Assembly (NCBI GenBank): GCA_963556195.1
Contig: OY744529.1
Span: 64,336,580-64,400,579, forward strand
DNA from: Sepiola atlantica
Taxonomy: Eukaryota > Mollusca > Cephalopoda > Sepiida > Sepiolidae
Direction of reading: 5' to 3'
DNA length: 64,000 nt
A program made the position numbers and the translations under genes. The notes under the pieces were generated by a model. That model had not been told where the DNA came from and searched no databases. It saw only the letters and a program-made list of their open reading frames with translations. Of the stretch, positions 1 to 9,640 are shown one piece after another. Each line of letters begins with the position of its first letter. The first letter of the stretch is position 1.

Positions 1-402
1 AAAGTAATTAAGTTAATTAAAACAATTTGCAGCATATTTTCCTTTATTTATTAATTTAAGTTTAGATCATATTGGGTTTTGTTTCAATGTTTTATAGTGA
101 AAATAAACTTTAATATAGTAAAAATAATAATAGTAAGAGGTGGGATTGTCCAAGAAACATAACAGATAATGATGTTTTATTGGTAGATACAACAGTTAAT
201 GTAATGTTTTATTGTAGTAATAAACAAATACGCAGCAACTGAATAAATTATTTAAATTAACAAATTATTTAAATTTATATACTACTAAAACTCTGATGCT
301 GTTGTTATCATGATTACTTGCTTCTCTCTGTACACACTTTTCACCTGTAGATCGAATGTTTTAAATGACGAAGGGAATGGCGAATAACATAAAGGGTGAA
401 TG
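1..402. other. AT-rich sequence, no gene recognised
   Basis: No splice-bounded coding segment or RNA gene is visible. Around 360-400 a short stretch resembles the unit of the minisatellite near 4.3 kb (reading like ATAAAGGGTGAATG), so it may be a relic of the same repeat. Confidence 0.5.
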
Positions 403-414
403 ATAATATGAGTA
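403..414. repeat. Target-site duplication, left copy, of the U2-SINE at 415-750
   Basis: ATAATATGAGTA here recurs exactly at 751-762, immediately on the other side of the SINE. The match may be 13 bp if the preceding G is counted. Such a direct repeat is the mark of target-primed retroposition and fixes both ends of the element. Confidence 0.85.
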
Positions 415-750
415 TTGATTTACTCATCTCCAGGAGTTAGGCACAAGGCCAGTTTTTATCTTACTCCCACAAGTAAGATGTGACCCAAGGTCGGGTCGGG
501 AAAGTGGGGTTTAAAAATTGTCTGGGCAGCCCCGTCGGCATTCCCCGGTAGGGGCGCCTCAAGCAGTAAGCAATAAACTTACTCCTCCCCAAAGAGGGGA
601 GGCGAAGCCTGGGAGGGTGGACCTCCTAGAACTGCACAGGACAGACCCATAGATCGGCGTAAATCAAGCCCCGAAGGCCAAGACAATACCAGTCTATGGG
701 GTGCAGTATCCATCGGAACAGATACTACACTTTGATCTTGACCAAAAGGG
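415..750 (-). mobile_element. SINE with U2 snRNA-like head, copy 1
   Basis: Read on the minus strand, the element starts with CCCTTTTGGTCAAGATCAAA followed by GTGTAGTATCTGTTC. This closely matches the 5' region of U2 snRNA, including the GUAGUA branch-site recognition motif. A second piece (CATAGACTGGTATTG) resembles the 3' stem-loop IV region of U2, as if the head were an internally deleted U2. A roughly 230-bp body follows, with the conserved GGCGCCCCTACCGGGGAATG block, and the tail ends in two related units (one with GTGGGAGTAAGATAAA, one with CCTGGAGATGAGTAAAT). Exact 12-bp direct repeats flank it. It has no coding capacity and would depend on a LINE for mobility. It lies head-to-head with copy 2, about 60 bp away. 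Confidence 0.85.
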
Positions 751-810
751 ATAATATGAGTAGTAGAAGGAGGTGAATGACGTAAATAGTGAAAAGAGGT
801 GGAAGAGTGG

Positions 811-1153
811 ATATCTCGGCCTTTTGGCCAGGATCAAAGTGTAGTATCTGTTCCGATGGATACTGCACCCCATCAGACTGGTATTGTCTTTGCCTTCGGG
901 GCTTGATTTACGTCTGTCTATGGGTCTGTCCTGTGCAGTTCTAGGAGGTCCACCCTCTCAGGCTTTGCCTCCCCTCTTTGGGGAGGAGTAAGTTTATTGC
1001 TTACTGTCTGAGGCGCCCCTACCGGGGAATGCCGACGGGGCTGCCCAGGCAAATTTTAAATGGCCGGAGTGCTCACCTTCTCGGGCGCTGGCTTTTCAAA
1101 TCCCACTTTTCCGACCTTGTGTCACATCTTACCTTGTGGGAGGAAGATAAATA
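811..1153 (+). mobile_element. SINE with U2 snRNA-like head, copy 2
   Basis: This copy retains the longest U2-like head. ATCTCGGCCTTTTGG at 812-826 leads into AAGTGTAGTATCTGTTCC, so it begins within about five bases of the usual U2 5' end. The body and tail match copy 1, ending GTGGGAGGAAGATAAATA followed by an A-rich run. I found no clear target duplication. Internal changes and the lack of an Sm-site region rule out a working U2 gene. Confidence 0.85.
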
Positions 1154-1171
1154 AAAAAAACAAAAACCAAA

Positions 1172-1187
1172 AAAACGAATGAGTATT
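1172..1187. repeat. Target-site duplication, left copy, of the SINE at 1188-1482
   Basis: AAAACGAATGAGTATT (16 bp) is repeated exactly at 1483-1498 on the far side of the SINE, which delimits the insertion. Confidence 0.9.
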
Positions 1188-1482
1188 TTATTTAGTTCTT
1201 CTCCAAGTGGTTACACACAAGGTCAGATGCAGGTTTGAAAAAGCCAGCGCACTAGGATTGGCACACTCTATCATACAAAAAATGTCTGAGCAGCCCCGTA
1301 GGCATTTTTCCAGTCGGGGCGCCTCAGACGATTAGCAATAAACTAACCTCTTATCAGAGAGAAGATAAAGTCTGGGAGGATGGACTTCCTCGAACTGAAC
1401 AGAACCATGCCTCAGCCCGACAGCAACAAAACCACTGTCGGACTGATTGTCAACTTGTACGAAAATCTACTCAAGCTGTGCC
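1188..1482 (-). mobile_element. Sister SINE: same body as the U2-SINE, different head
   Basis: On the minus strand the element starts GGCACAGCTTGAGTAG and contains an inverted pair around CAGTCCGACAGTGG / GCTGTCGGGCTGAGG. It then enters the same body (GTCCATCCTCCCAGACTTTA, then GGCGCCCCGACTGG) and tail as the U2-headed family. The head shows no U2 similarity. TGGCACAGGTTGAG in the better copy at 23.5 kb has a weak resemblance to a tRNA A box, so a tRNA-derived head is possible but unproven. The 16-bp direct repeats show this is a complete insertion and not a truncated U2-SINE. Confidence 0.8.
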
Positions 1483-1760
1483 AAAACGAATGAGTATTAT
1501 CAAGAAAGAAGTATATATATTTATTTGGAAATGGAGTTCTATTTTTTTAAAAGTTGCCAAAAGCTACCATTGCCCTTTATGACCTCATTCATTTTCAAGT
1601 AAATATTTTCTTGCAAAAACAAGATTATCAACCAATGTCAAAATTAATATTTTTGGAATGTCTACCCAGCACTGGCCAAGATCCAGTGAAGTCATTTTAG
1701 TTTTTAATTTGTATTTGCTTGCACATGTTTTAAACTTATACAGAAAAAGAAAAAAAAACT

Positions 1761-2291
1761 AGTTGTATATTTTTTGATATTCTTCAATATAAAATATGAG
1801 TTATTCCCCTTGACGATTTTAATTTTTTTCCAGTCGTAATTGGAAAATGTTTCCATTTTCCCTAGTTGTCTAGGTGGAACTACACATATTTTTTTAAAAT
1901 AAACTGTAGCAAAATATGTTATAGTGCCAATAACATTAGTTGTATATTTTTTGATATTCTTCAATATAAAATATGAGTTATTCCCCTTGACGATTTTAAT
2001 TTTTTTCCAGTCGTAATTGGAAAATGTTTCCATTTTCCCTAGTTGTCTAGGTGGAACTACACATATTTTTTTAAAATAAACTGTAGCAAAATATGTTATA
2101 GTGCCAGTAACATTAGTTGTATATTTTTTGATATTCTTCAATATAAAATATGAGTTATTCCCCTTGACGATTTTTATTTTTTTCCAGTCGTAATTGGAAA
2201 ATGTTTCCATTTTTCCTAGTTGTCTAGGTGGAACTACACATATTTTTTTTAAATAAACTGTAGCAAAATATGTTATAGTGCCAATAACATT
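1761..2291. repeat. Tandem repeat, 3 x 177 bp
   Basis: Three units start at 1761, 1938 and 2115. The first two are almost identical and the third differs at a handful of positions, mostly in A/T runs. Because 177 is divisible by three, a minus-strand frame (1704-2300, 198 codons) stays open through all units and would encode a repeated 59-residue peptide. No known domain, signal peptide or splice context is visible, so I read this as a young satellite-like triplication with an incidental open frame. Confidence 0.9.
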
Positions 2292-2420
2292 GTACAACAA
2301 TAAAACATGAAAATTCGCCAGTAAGAATCAAACTTTGATATGTTAGCTTAAATGCTGTTTAAGTCCAACTTTTAGAATATCACAAGATAAGTTTATATGT
2401 TAGATATAATAACAAATACT

Positions 2421-2447
2421 GACCCAACGGGTCACGGGTGGTCTAGT
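2421..2447 (+). mobile_element. Helitron-type 3' end (hairpin + CTAG-T)
   Basis: A perfect 5-bp stem (GACCC-AAC-GGGTC, 2421-2433) is followed ten bases later by CTAG and then T (2443-2447). Helitron transposons end with a short hairpin and CTRR inserted before a T. The same hairpin recurs at 50582-50594. The 5' end of the element was not located. Confidence 0.5.
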
Positions 2448-2451
2448 ATCT

Positions 2452-3860
2452 ATTAAAATTATAGCTGCATGTATTAAAAAGAAAAATTATATCTAATGTA
2501 CACAGTAATATTTTATTGAAGCAGTAACAGTAATGCTGACAAAAACGATTTGTCGTGGCATGCAAACTATGGGGTGGTGGACCCGAGCATCCAAATTGGG
2601 AGTCATTTATGGTCATCCCTATAACAGGCTGAGAGATCTAACATTTGGAGTCTTTTCCTGAAGGCAAGTTTTACAATCAGTCAGCAGAGGTCTTTTTAAC
2701 TGCTAACACTTCTCTCTCATTGCTCTTAGAAAATTTCATTCCGAAAGGACCATGGCCATAATTAAGTACAAATTCTCTAAAAAATCCTACATTGAAATAA
2801 AAATCACTCATTAAAATATGCATTTGCCTTTGTTTATTTAAAGTTACCTGTTTCTTCATTTATAGGAATTTGTCAATAATCGTCAAATTTATCAATTAGC
2901 TCATCGTAGTTCTTATTATTTGATATGTAAAACACATAAAAACATCAAACTAATATCACAGGGGAATTTTCCCACTGTTTTAAACTGCAACATCAATTAT
3001 CTTAGAAAATTCACATCGTCTCCAATAAAAAGGACCCAGTTGCATGAGTGCCTGGCCTGTTATAGGGATGGCCTTGGGGTCATCCAATCATATTCAAACT
3101 ATCTCTCTTTCTGATAATATTTCTCAGTGCTAGGGCTTATACTTGAATCTTTGGAGCATACAATGAAGGAGTTGACCCAGGTCATCACTAGATCTCTTCA
3201 TGCCACTGACTCTAGTAAATAAATTAGCTTACAATTTGCAAAAGACTTGACTATTTAGCAATGTTCTTAGTTGTAATAATTATGATGATTTCAGCTGAGG
3301 TCACTACAAATGGGTCAAACTGCTTAATAATTGATGTGAAACACTGTTCCTAATTAGAACATTTGTGTTGTTTTGATTTAACAGGAATAAAAAAGAAAAA
3401 AACAAACATCTAAAACAACTATGTTATAAGTTTTAAATCTGTCTTGCGTACACCACCCTTTCTGTTGGTGTTGCTAACTGACAGTAACATCGGGCAGGTA
3501 CACCTGTCCGGATCAAGGTCAGTCATCTAGATGTCCTTGTTATGGAAAGTGCACATAATAAAAATAAAGAAATAGAAAAAGCCCATCACAGTTTTTGGTT
3601 GTTTCTGAATAGTAATGGAATAAGTAAAGATAATATATACTAGGATTTTCTTTAAAAAAAAAAACAATTTTTGGTCAAGAGTTTTTTCTGATGAAAAATT
3701 GTCATTTGGTTACTTATTCATACCGGTATATTTATTTTGTCTTTTATTATTGCATTGTTTCAGCTGTTTTCACCTTGGTCCTTCTTCAGGTCTCTTTGGA
3801 TCTCTAAAATTATTTTGGAACCTTAATTCGGTTCTGTTCTGATTTTGAGAGGTTGTTTTT
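2452..3860. other. No recognised gene; one 60-codon minus-strand frame
   Basis: A minus-strand frame at 2677-2859 begins at an ATG and encodes a mixed peptide ending EREVLAVKKTSAD. It has no family I recognise and no clear splice or promoter context, so it could be a repeat-derived relic. The rest is AT-rich sequence without recognisable features. Confidence 0.4.
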
Positions 3861-3879
3861 TGTTATATGTTTGTTTATT

Positions 3880-4255
3880 TATATAAAGTTAAGTATGTGT
3901 ATATGTTTATATATTTGTATGTACAGGATTCACTTCTAAAATGATTAACTGATTATTATGAACTTTGGAACACAACTGCTAGACGTAAGGTGTCGTAATG
4001 TCGGCTATATTTAGTTTAATTTAGTTTTCTACAAAGGGAGGAAAAGTGAGGGAAACCCGTTGTGAAATTTTAACAATAGGAACTAGTAATAAATTGATAA
4101 ATATTCCCTAAATTTTAATTTCTTTGGAGTATTTTAAAAGGTTTTAGGGGGAATAATATGGGCACAACCTCTAATTTGAATCTGAATTTACAGGGGACGG
4201 TTTCCTATGTATGTTTTTGTTATATAAGATTTCTCGACTACTAATTTTAACAAAA
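3880..4255 (+). mobile_element. Helitron-like dispersed repeat fragment
   Basis: The block starting ATATAAAGTTAAGTATGTG and running through CTATATTTAGTTTAATTTAG and TTTCTTTGGAGTATTTTAAAAG is a diverged copy of the sequence at 43205-44640, where the best-preserved Helitron-type 3' end of the window follows. It is non-coding. Confidence 0.55.
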
Positions 4256-4257
4256 TA

Positions 4258-4531
4258 GTGGTTTGCCAAAAGCAATGTGACATCACAAAGTATGAATGGT
4301 AGTTTCCAATAGCTGTCTGATATCACAAAGGGTGAATGCTAGTTTCTAAAATAGTGTGACATCATAAAGGGTAAATGGTAGTCTCCTAAAGCAGTGTGAC
4401 GTCATAAAGGATGAATGGTACTTTCTAAAAGTAGTATGACATCATAAAGGATGAATGGTAGTTTCCAATAGCAGTGTGACGTCACAAAGGATGAATGATT
4501 ATTTTAAATAGCTGTCTGACACCTCAAAGGA
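4258..4531 (+). repeat. Minisatellite, about 40-bp unit, with cAMP-response-element palindromes
   Basis: About seven imperfect copies of a unit reading roughly GTGTGACGTCACAAAGGATG + AATGGTAGTTTCCAAAAGCA. The array continues at 4882-4955 after interruption by a SINE. Three units, at 4397-4404, 4477-4484 and 4938-4945, contain the exact palindrome TGACGTCA, the CREB/ATF consensus site. Other units carry TGACATCA. Any regulatory role is inference. Confidence 0.85.
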
Positions 4532-4539
4532 TGAATGGT

Positions 4540-4873
4540 TTTTTGGCTAAGATCACAGTGTAGTATCTGTTCTGATGGATACTACACCCAATAGACCGGT
4601 ATCGTCTTGGCCTTTGGGGCTTGATTCTGCCGGTCTGTGGGTTTGTCCTGTGCAGTTCCAGGAGGTCCACTCTCCCAGGCTTTGCCTTCTCACTCTTTGA
4701 GAAGGGGTTAGTTTATTGCTAATCGTTTGAGGCGCCCCTACCGGGGAATGCCGACGGGGCTGCCCAGGCATTTTTTGAGGGTCACAGGTGCTCTTCCTCT
4801 AGGGTGCTGACTTATCAAATCCCACTTTCCGACCTTGTGTCACATTTTACTTTGTGGGAGGTAGATAAATACC
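4540..4873 (+). mobile_element. SINE with U2 snRNA-like head, inserted in the minisatellite
   Basis: The head reads TTTTGGCTAAGATCA then CAGTGTAGTATCTGTTC, the closest of all copies to U2 over the first part. Body and tail are as in the other copies, ending GTGGGAGGTAGATAAATAC. The 8-bp direct repeat TGAATGGT (4532-4539 and 4874-4881) is part of the minisatellite unit, so the SINE landed inside a pre-existing array. Confidence 0.85.
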
Positions 4874-5347
4874 TGAATGGTAGTTTCTCAAAGCACTATG
4901 ATGTTGCAAAGGATGAATGGTAGTTTCCAAAGCAGTGTGACGTCACAAAGATTACCATTTTTTCATCAGACTTTTTACCTACTACACCATAAGCAAAAGT
5001 TGAGGTAAGATAAATCTTAGTGCTTATATATGCATTTTTAACTGCCTCAAGTGCGCTATTCTTTTACGAAGAGTTAAGCAGTATCACTAATAGTAGCCTG
5101 CGGTCACCCTTACCAGAGTGCCTAACCCATAAAGGAGGAGGGCATATAATTTCAGTTTGCCTGATAACAAAAAACTAGGCTAGAATACATATTTTAAGAG
5201 CTTTTTCCTTTTTTTTAAAAAGTATTTTCAATTATTATTATTACGTAAGTATTTTCAATGATTTTATCTTCATTTGAGATCTTGAATCAAGCTGTACATT
5301 GTGTCAAACAAAGTAGTAATACATTCTAGATATCAACCGCTTACACA

Positions 5348-5396
<49 letters not shown>

Positions 5397-5430
5397 AGAC
5401 TGTTCACATCTATCTATCTATCTATCTATC
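5348..5430. repeat. (CTAT)n microsatellites
   Basis: Two uninterrupted tetranucleotide tracts, 5348-5395 and 5408-5430, separated by a short unique stretch. Confidence 0.95.
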
Positions 5431-5567
5431 ACTAAAACTCTGGATCGTGTTTGTTGTTAGCTTCTTTGTTTGCTTGCTTGCTTGTCTCTGTGCAGTGTGG
5501 ATGACATCATAGTTTTGTGAGGTGGGGATAGCCATGCACAGTAGATGACATCACAAAAGTGAATCAA

Positions 5568-5570
<3 letters not shown>

Positions 5571-5620
<50 letters not shown>
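5571..5620. repeat. (AG)n microsatellite
   Basis: About 25 perfect AG units. Confidence 0.97.
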
Positions 5621-5624
<4 letters not shown>

Positions 5625-5815
5625 TTTATGACGTTTTATCTAGTCTTGCATACTACTGAAACTCTGTTGATCTTGCTTGCTTGTTTGTGTCTTGTCACCA
5701 TGGACACTGAATGATGTTACAAATAGAGATGGATGACGCCATAAAACTACCATTCATCTTTTATGAAGTCATCCATTTTCAAGTATATATATTATGAAGG
5801 ACTTCCAGGAACGAC

Positions 5816-5928
5816 CTGCCTAGGCAATTTTTAAAGGTAATAGGTGCTCTTCCTCTAGAGTGCTGACTTATCAAAACCCCACTTTCCGACCTTGTGTCAC
5901 ATTTTACTCTGTGGGGAGTAGATAAATA
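5816..5928 (+). mobile_element. U2-SINE family, 3' fragment
   Basis: Only the end of the element is present, from the GCCTAGGCAATTTTTAA block to GTGGGGAGTAGATAAATA. It is 5'-truncated, as is usual for retroposed copies. Confidence 0.75.
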
Positions 5929-6194
5929 CCTTCATCGATCTATTGCCAACAACAGCCATCATTTGTCTTATATCATATTTAGAGTATATGCCTGAGAGAT
6001 GGATTATTTAGAAAAAAGTATAAAATGTACTAAATTCTTTTTTATTTTTATTTAAAATATGATGTCCAAATTATTTTTAATTTGTTTCGGAAAATATTTT
6101 GTACATAGTTGAATAGAGATTAAAGTGGGGTTTAAATAAAAACAAAAAACAAATGATTAAATAAGTGTAGAAGTAGTTAAAAAGATTTTAGTCG

Positions 6195-6196
<2 letters not shown>

Positions 6197-6230
<34 letters not shown>

Positions 6231-6408
6231 AAAAGAAAAGCCGAAAACTATGTGATTTATGTATTCATCAACGTTTTGTCTTTATTGAAAGACTTCCTCA
6301 GGATAAAGAAAGCAATATAGAGAAGTCATACAGAATATTAATTTTGATTTGTCAGAAAGTGTCTGGACTTCAACATGGTTGTTGACGGATCATTTTATCG
6401 CCATTTTT

Positions 6409-6441
<33 letters not shown>
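6197..6441. repeat. (AT)n pair bracketing a hammerhead-like segment
   Basis: (AT)n tracts at 6197-6226 and 6413-6441 enclose about 190 bp of non-coding sequence with a hammerhead-like core (next entry). The same layout recurs elsewhere in the window around Penelope-like sequence. Confidence 0.8.
6259..6303 (-). ncRNA. Hammerhead-ribozyme-like core, probably inactive
   Basis: On the minus strand CCTGAGGA matches the CUGANGA core box. Stem II is a perfect 6-bp pair, GTCTTT / AAAGAC with a 4-nt loop. The next four bases are AAAA, not the required GAAA, so the conserved G12 appears lost. Penelope-like elements are known to carry hammerhead motifs, and this looks like a decayed example. Confidence 0.4.
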
Positions 6442-6447
<6 letters not shown>

Positions 6448-7085
6448 CAAGATTTTGTTACATTCCAAAGGCAAAGATTTTATTTATGTTTTGAATTAAT
6501 ACTCCCAATTTAAATTACATAAATTATATAATGAGATTTACTTACAGGTTAATTAAAGTATTTTTATAAATAAACTGTAATTATTCTTTAGCCGAGCTTA
6601 AATATTAGTCCCTCATAAAAGATCTTCGGTCTAGTGTTGTGCATATTTCTCTTAGCTCTGCTTCTAATTAAAATATGGCTGCCTGCCTGAGGTGATTTCA
6701 AAGACGTTGGAGATGGAAGGGATTCGATGTGAGTTTGTTTTACTTTTCAGACTTTTATTTTTGTCATATCGCAATGTATGATTTTTTCAAATTGAGAACT
6801 TCTTTTGTCTTTCTGATGAGTTCAGAGAGGAAATATCCGATATTAACATAAAAATGTTGGTTAGCCCACTGTTGAACGAAACGGAACCGTAAAATTGTAC
6901 CAAAAGTGATTGTTTTGAAAAAATGTTTCGTAAAATAAATAAAATCTTGGCCTTTGAAATGTAACAAAATCTTGTTTATTTATATATGCTCTGTTGTTAC
7001 AAGTTGACAATCATCGAGCTTTTAATTAGAAGAGGTTGGTATGCATATAGAATAAAAGGTATATGCTAAAACATATATTTTTGCA

Positions 7086-7089
<4 letters not shown>

Positions 7090-7129
<40 letters not shown>

Positions 7130-7292
7130 GAAATGAATGATGAGAAAAAAATTTGAAAAAGAACAATATTTATTGGATCATAAAGTAGTTTAAACAAGGA
7201 CTATATCAAAATATATTCCTTGTTTAAACTACTTGATGATTCAATAAATATTATTTTGTGTTTTTCAAATTTTTATTCTCATTCATTTCTTT
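7090..7292. mobile_element. Foldback element beside (AT)n
   Basis: After (AT)n at 7090-7126, a 74-bp arm (7127-7200) is matched by its reverse complement at 7217-7292 across a 16-nt loop. Mismatches are few; TAGTTTAAACAAGGA pairs with TCCTTGTTTAAACTA next to the loop. There is no coding capacity. It could be a foldback MITE or an inverted Penelope end. Confidence 0.8.
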
Positions 7293-7369
7293 TTATAATT
7301 GCTCTATCTCGTATATTGAGCATCGACTTTTCTTGATAGGATTATTTTAAAGATAATATTTTATCTTTG

Positions 7370-7370
<1 letters not shown>

Positions 7371-7420
<50 letters not shown>
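7371..7420. repeat. (AT)n microsatellite
   Basis: Long AT dinucleotide run with one G interruption near its end. Confidence 0.95.
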
Positions 7421-7423
<3 letters not shown>

Positions 7424-8535
7424 TGTCTTTTTATTATTTTTGCAATATTGACATGTACATAAAGCCGCTACACTGACATGTCGATGTTACCGATCGTTAG
7501 TTATTAGAAACTAAGATCTATTCAGGCGGAAAAGTATGATCTTTCACTTAGATGTTCATATTGAAAAAGAAAGGAGAAGAAGGAAAGAAAGGGGGGAAAG
7601 AAGGGAGGGTTCAAATTAAAACCCCGAAGGTCACATGGTCAAATTTAAAATGATAAATAAAAAAAGCGTTTGTAAATTTTAGTTAAAGAGTTAAAAAGGA
7701 TAATGTATCTATATTACTAATCTCATATTTTTCAAGGTGTCAAATTGTAAGTTAAAAGGGAGTAGGGGGAAGTTGCAAAGCCGGATGTCACAGTTTGTAC
7801 GAAGGGAAGGAGCGGTGGATCACCAGAACATGAAGAAAGAAAAGGGGAAGCTTCATTATAGTATCAAGGTTTGTCTGATTGTAGAGAGAAGGGGGGGGGG
7901 TACTGAAGTATCGAGGTCTGTCTGGATATGAAATTTTTTTATATGATTTGTTTTTTCTCTTTTTTCTTATTAAGGCTATATGAAGATAAAATGAGATAAC
8001 ATTAAAATTAAATTTGATAATGATTAAAGATAAATAATATTAATATTATTATTATTATTAATAATAATAATAACAATAACAATATCACCATTACTAATAC
8101 AACCGTCACCATCCCTACTTCCACGACCAACAATATTAATAGCAATAATAGTAGGTCCTGCCAGTAATCAATGTTCCTATCTTAAAGGTAGAGTAAGAAT
8201 ACAAGATCTTTTATTGTTTTTTATAATGTACGTTGCTTGTCTTTCATAATTGTCAACTGTAATAAATGTGTTAACGTTCATTTGAGCTTAGCTTTCTGTT
8301 TTAATAATGGATATGTTTGGAATATATGTTTAATACATAAGCTGTGAATTAAAATAACGTATATTCTAACAATATTAATACAAATGAACTTATTTTTATT
8401 CTACGTTTTTCAAATTCTATTTACCATCAAATTTATATTAATATGAATTGTAATTGTGTTGCAGAGTGCTAATAACCCTCACGATAATAGTAGACTAAAT
8501 CTGGAAAGGATTATAAATATGTTATATTTGTTATT
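7421..8535. other. No gene recognised
   Basis: AT-rich sequence with purine-rich runs near 7570-7610 and 7890, and short (ATT)n/(AAT)n near 8040-8075. A plus-strand 64-codon frame at 7737-7931 shows no domain or splice context. Confidence 0.5.
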
Positions 8536-8537
8536 TA

Positions 8538-8955
8538 ATATTATTTGGATTATTTGGACTAATGTTCTCATCTTGGATGTTATTCTCCAAACGTTTCGGC
8601 TGATGTAACCTCTAACCTTCTTCATCTTGTCGAACTTGGGAATCTTTATATCGAACTCAGGAATCTGTATGGAATTTCGAACGGGACCCTTTATTTAATC
8701 CATGGAGGTAACTTGCTCTAGTTCTGTCAGCTAAAACCGGGTAAAAGTTTTAAGTAAGTCGTAATTGTATTCTTAGTATCACTCGCACTGAAGATTGAAC
8801 CTTCAACCCCCAGAAGACTGTCACTTAGAACTGATTATTACTTACCACTTATATCCGTTGTGCCACGGGTCCTTACAAGATTACATCGGACGAAAAGATG
8901 TGAGAATAATATCTAAGATGAGAACAGTAGTCTGAATAATCCAAATGATACAAAT
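8538..8955 (-). mobile_element. tRNA-headed SINE-like element with inverted ends
   Basis: Read on the minus strand, a tRNA-like head at about 8872-8785 carries a box-A-like GTGGCACAACGGAT and a box-B-like GGTTCAATCTTC about 60 bases later, the spacing of an RNA polymerase III promoter. The ends are imperfect inverted repeats: GTTCTCATCTTGGATGTTAT near 8565-8590 against ATATCTAAGATGAGAACAG near 8908-8926. A related, shorter copy lies at 15770-16065. TTTCGGCTGATGTAACCTC near 8600 (minus GAGG...CAGCCGAAA) is the hammerhead-like segment shared with 13.3 and 15.8 kb. Confidence 0.6.
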
Positions 8956-9588
8956 TGTCAATCCTCATCTAAAAAATTCTGAAACAATGTTGTTATTTGA
9001 TGATTTTATGTGTAATGTGTATATTTATTCTATTAACTGTTGGTGTATGATACAACACATAATATAAATTCTCTTTATTTCGTAACATTCACCATGGCCT
9101 ATATTGCAAAGCGCTAGTTTTGATGACAATCTATTCCCACTAATTACTATTGTGTCAAAGTCATAAAATTTAGTCATAAAATTCGTTTATGTAAAAAAAA
9201 AAAAAGAAAAGGATGTTGATATTCATTTTGAGATAAATGTAATTTTTATTTGATCATTGGATTGCTATTAGAGTTTGTATCCGTTGGAGTAGCTGTAGTG
9301 TTATCACCAGAATCAAATCGTTAACGGTTTGATACAAGTGTCGAGTTTAAGGGGGACAACACAACTTGTCTGTTTGGCTCCCATCGGCGCAAGAGTTGCT
9401 CCCCTGTGTATAAAGAGCAAGAAAGTTGTTTTTTTGTGTCTCAATGACATTCACTGAAAAATCTGCCAATTTTGTTATATGATTGATGATGCACCTTTTT
9501 GTTAAAAAAAAAAAAAGGGGTCACACTTCAAACTCTGGGTTATATTTCTTTTGCTCTATGTAATCCATTTATTTGAATGTTATATGTT
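8956..9588. other. No gene recognised
   Basis: AT-rich, with short A-runs at 9194-9206 and 9507-9518. Nothing assignable. Confidence 0.5.
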
Positions 9589-9589
9589 T

Positions 9590-9640
9590 ACTAGAAGAGC
9601 AACCCAACATTGCCAAGGTGGAGGAAATCAAGTCACATAA
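9590..9640 (-). mobile_element. Possible Helitron 3' end
   Basis: On the minus strand the sequence ends GGGTTGCTCTTCTAGT, with CTAG at 9591-9594 before a T and an AATGTTGGG segment upstream. It resembles the end at 16986-17014, but the hairpin is weak. Confidence 0.35.

Noticed and set aside
811..870. Functional U2 snRNA gene
   Set aside because: Only parts of U2 are present, fused to an unrelated body with a retroposon tail; the same unit recurs with target duplications.
1704..2300. 198-codon minus-strand frame as a gene
   Set aside because: It is created by three 177-bp tandem units whose length is divisible by three. There is no domain, splice signal or start context. Kept only as a repeat.
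5348..5430. CRISPR-like array
   Set aside because: A simple tetranucleotide repeat without spacers. No array with regular unique spacers exists in the window.
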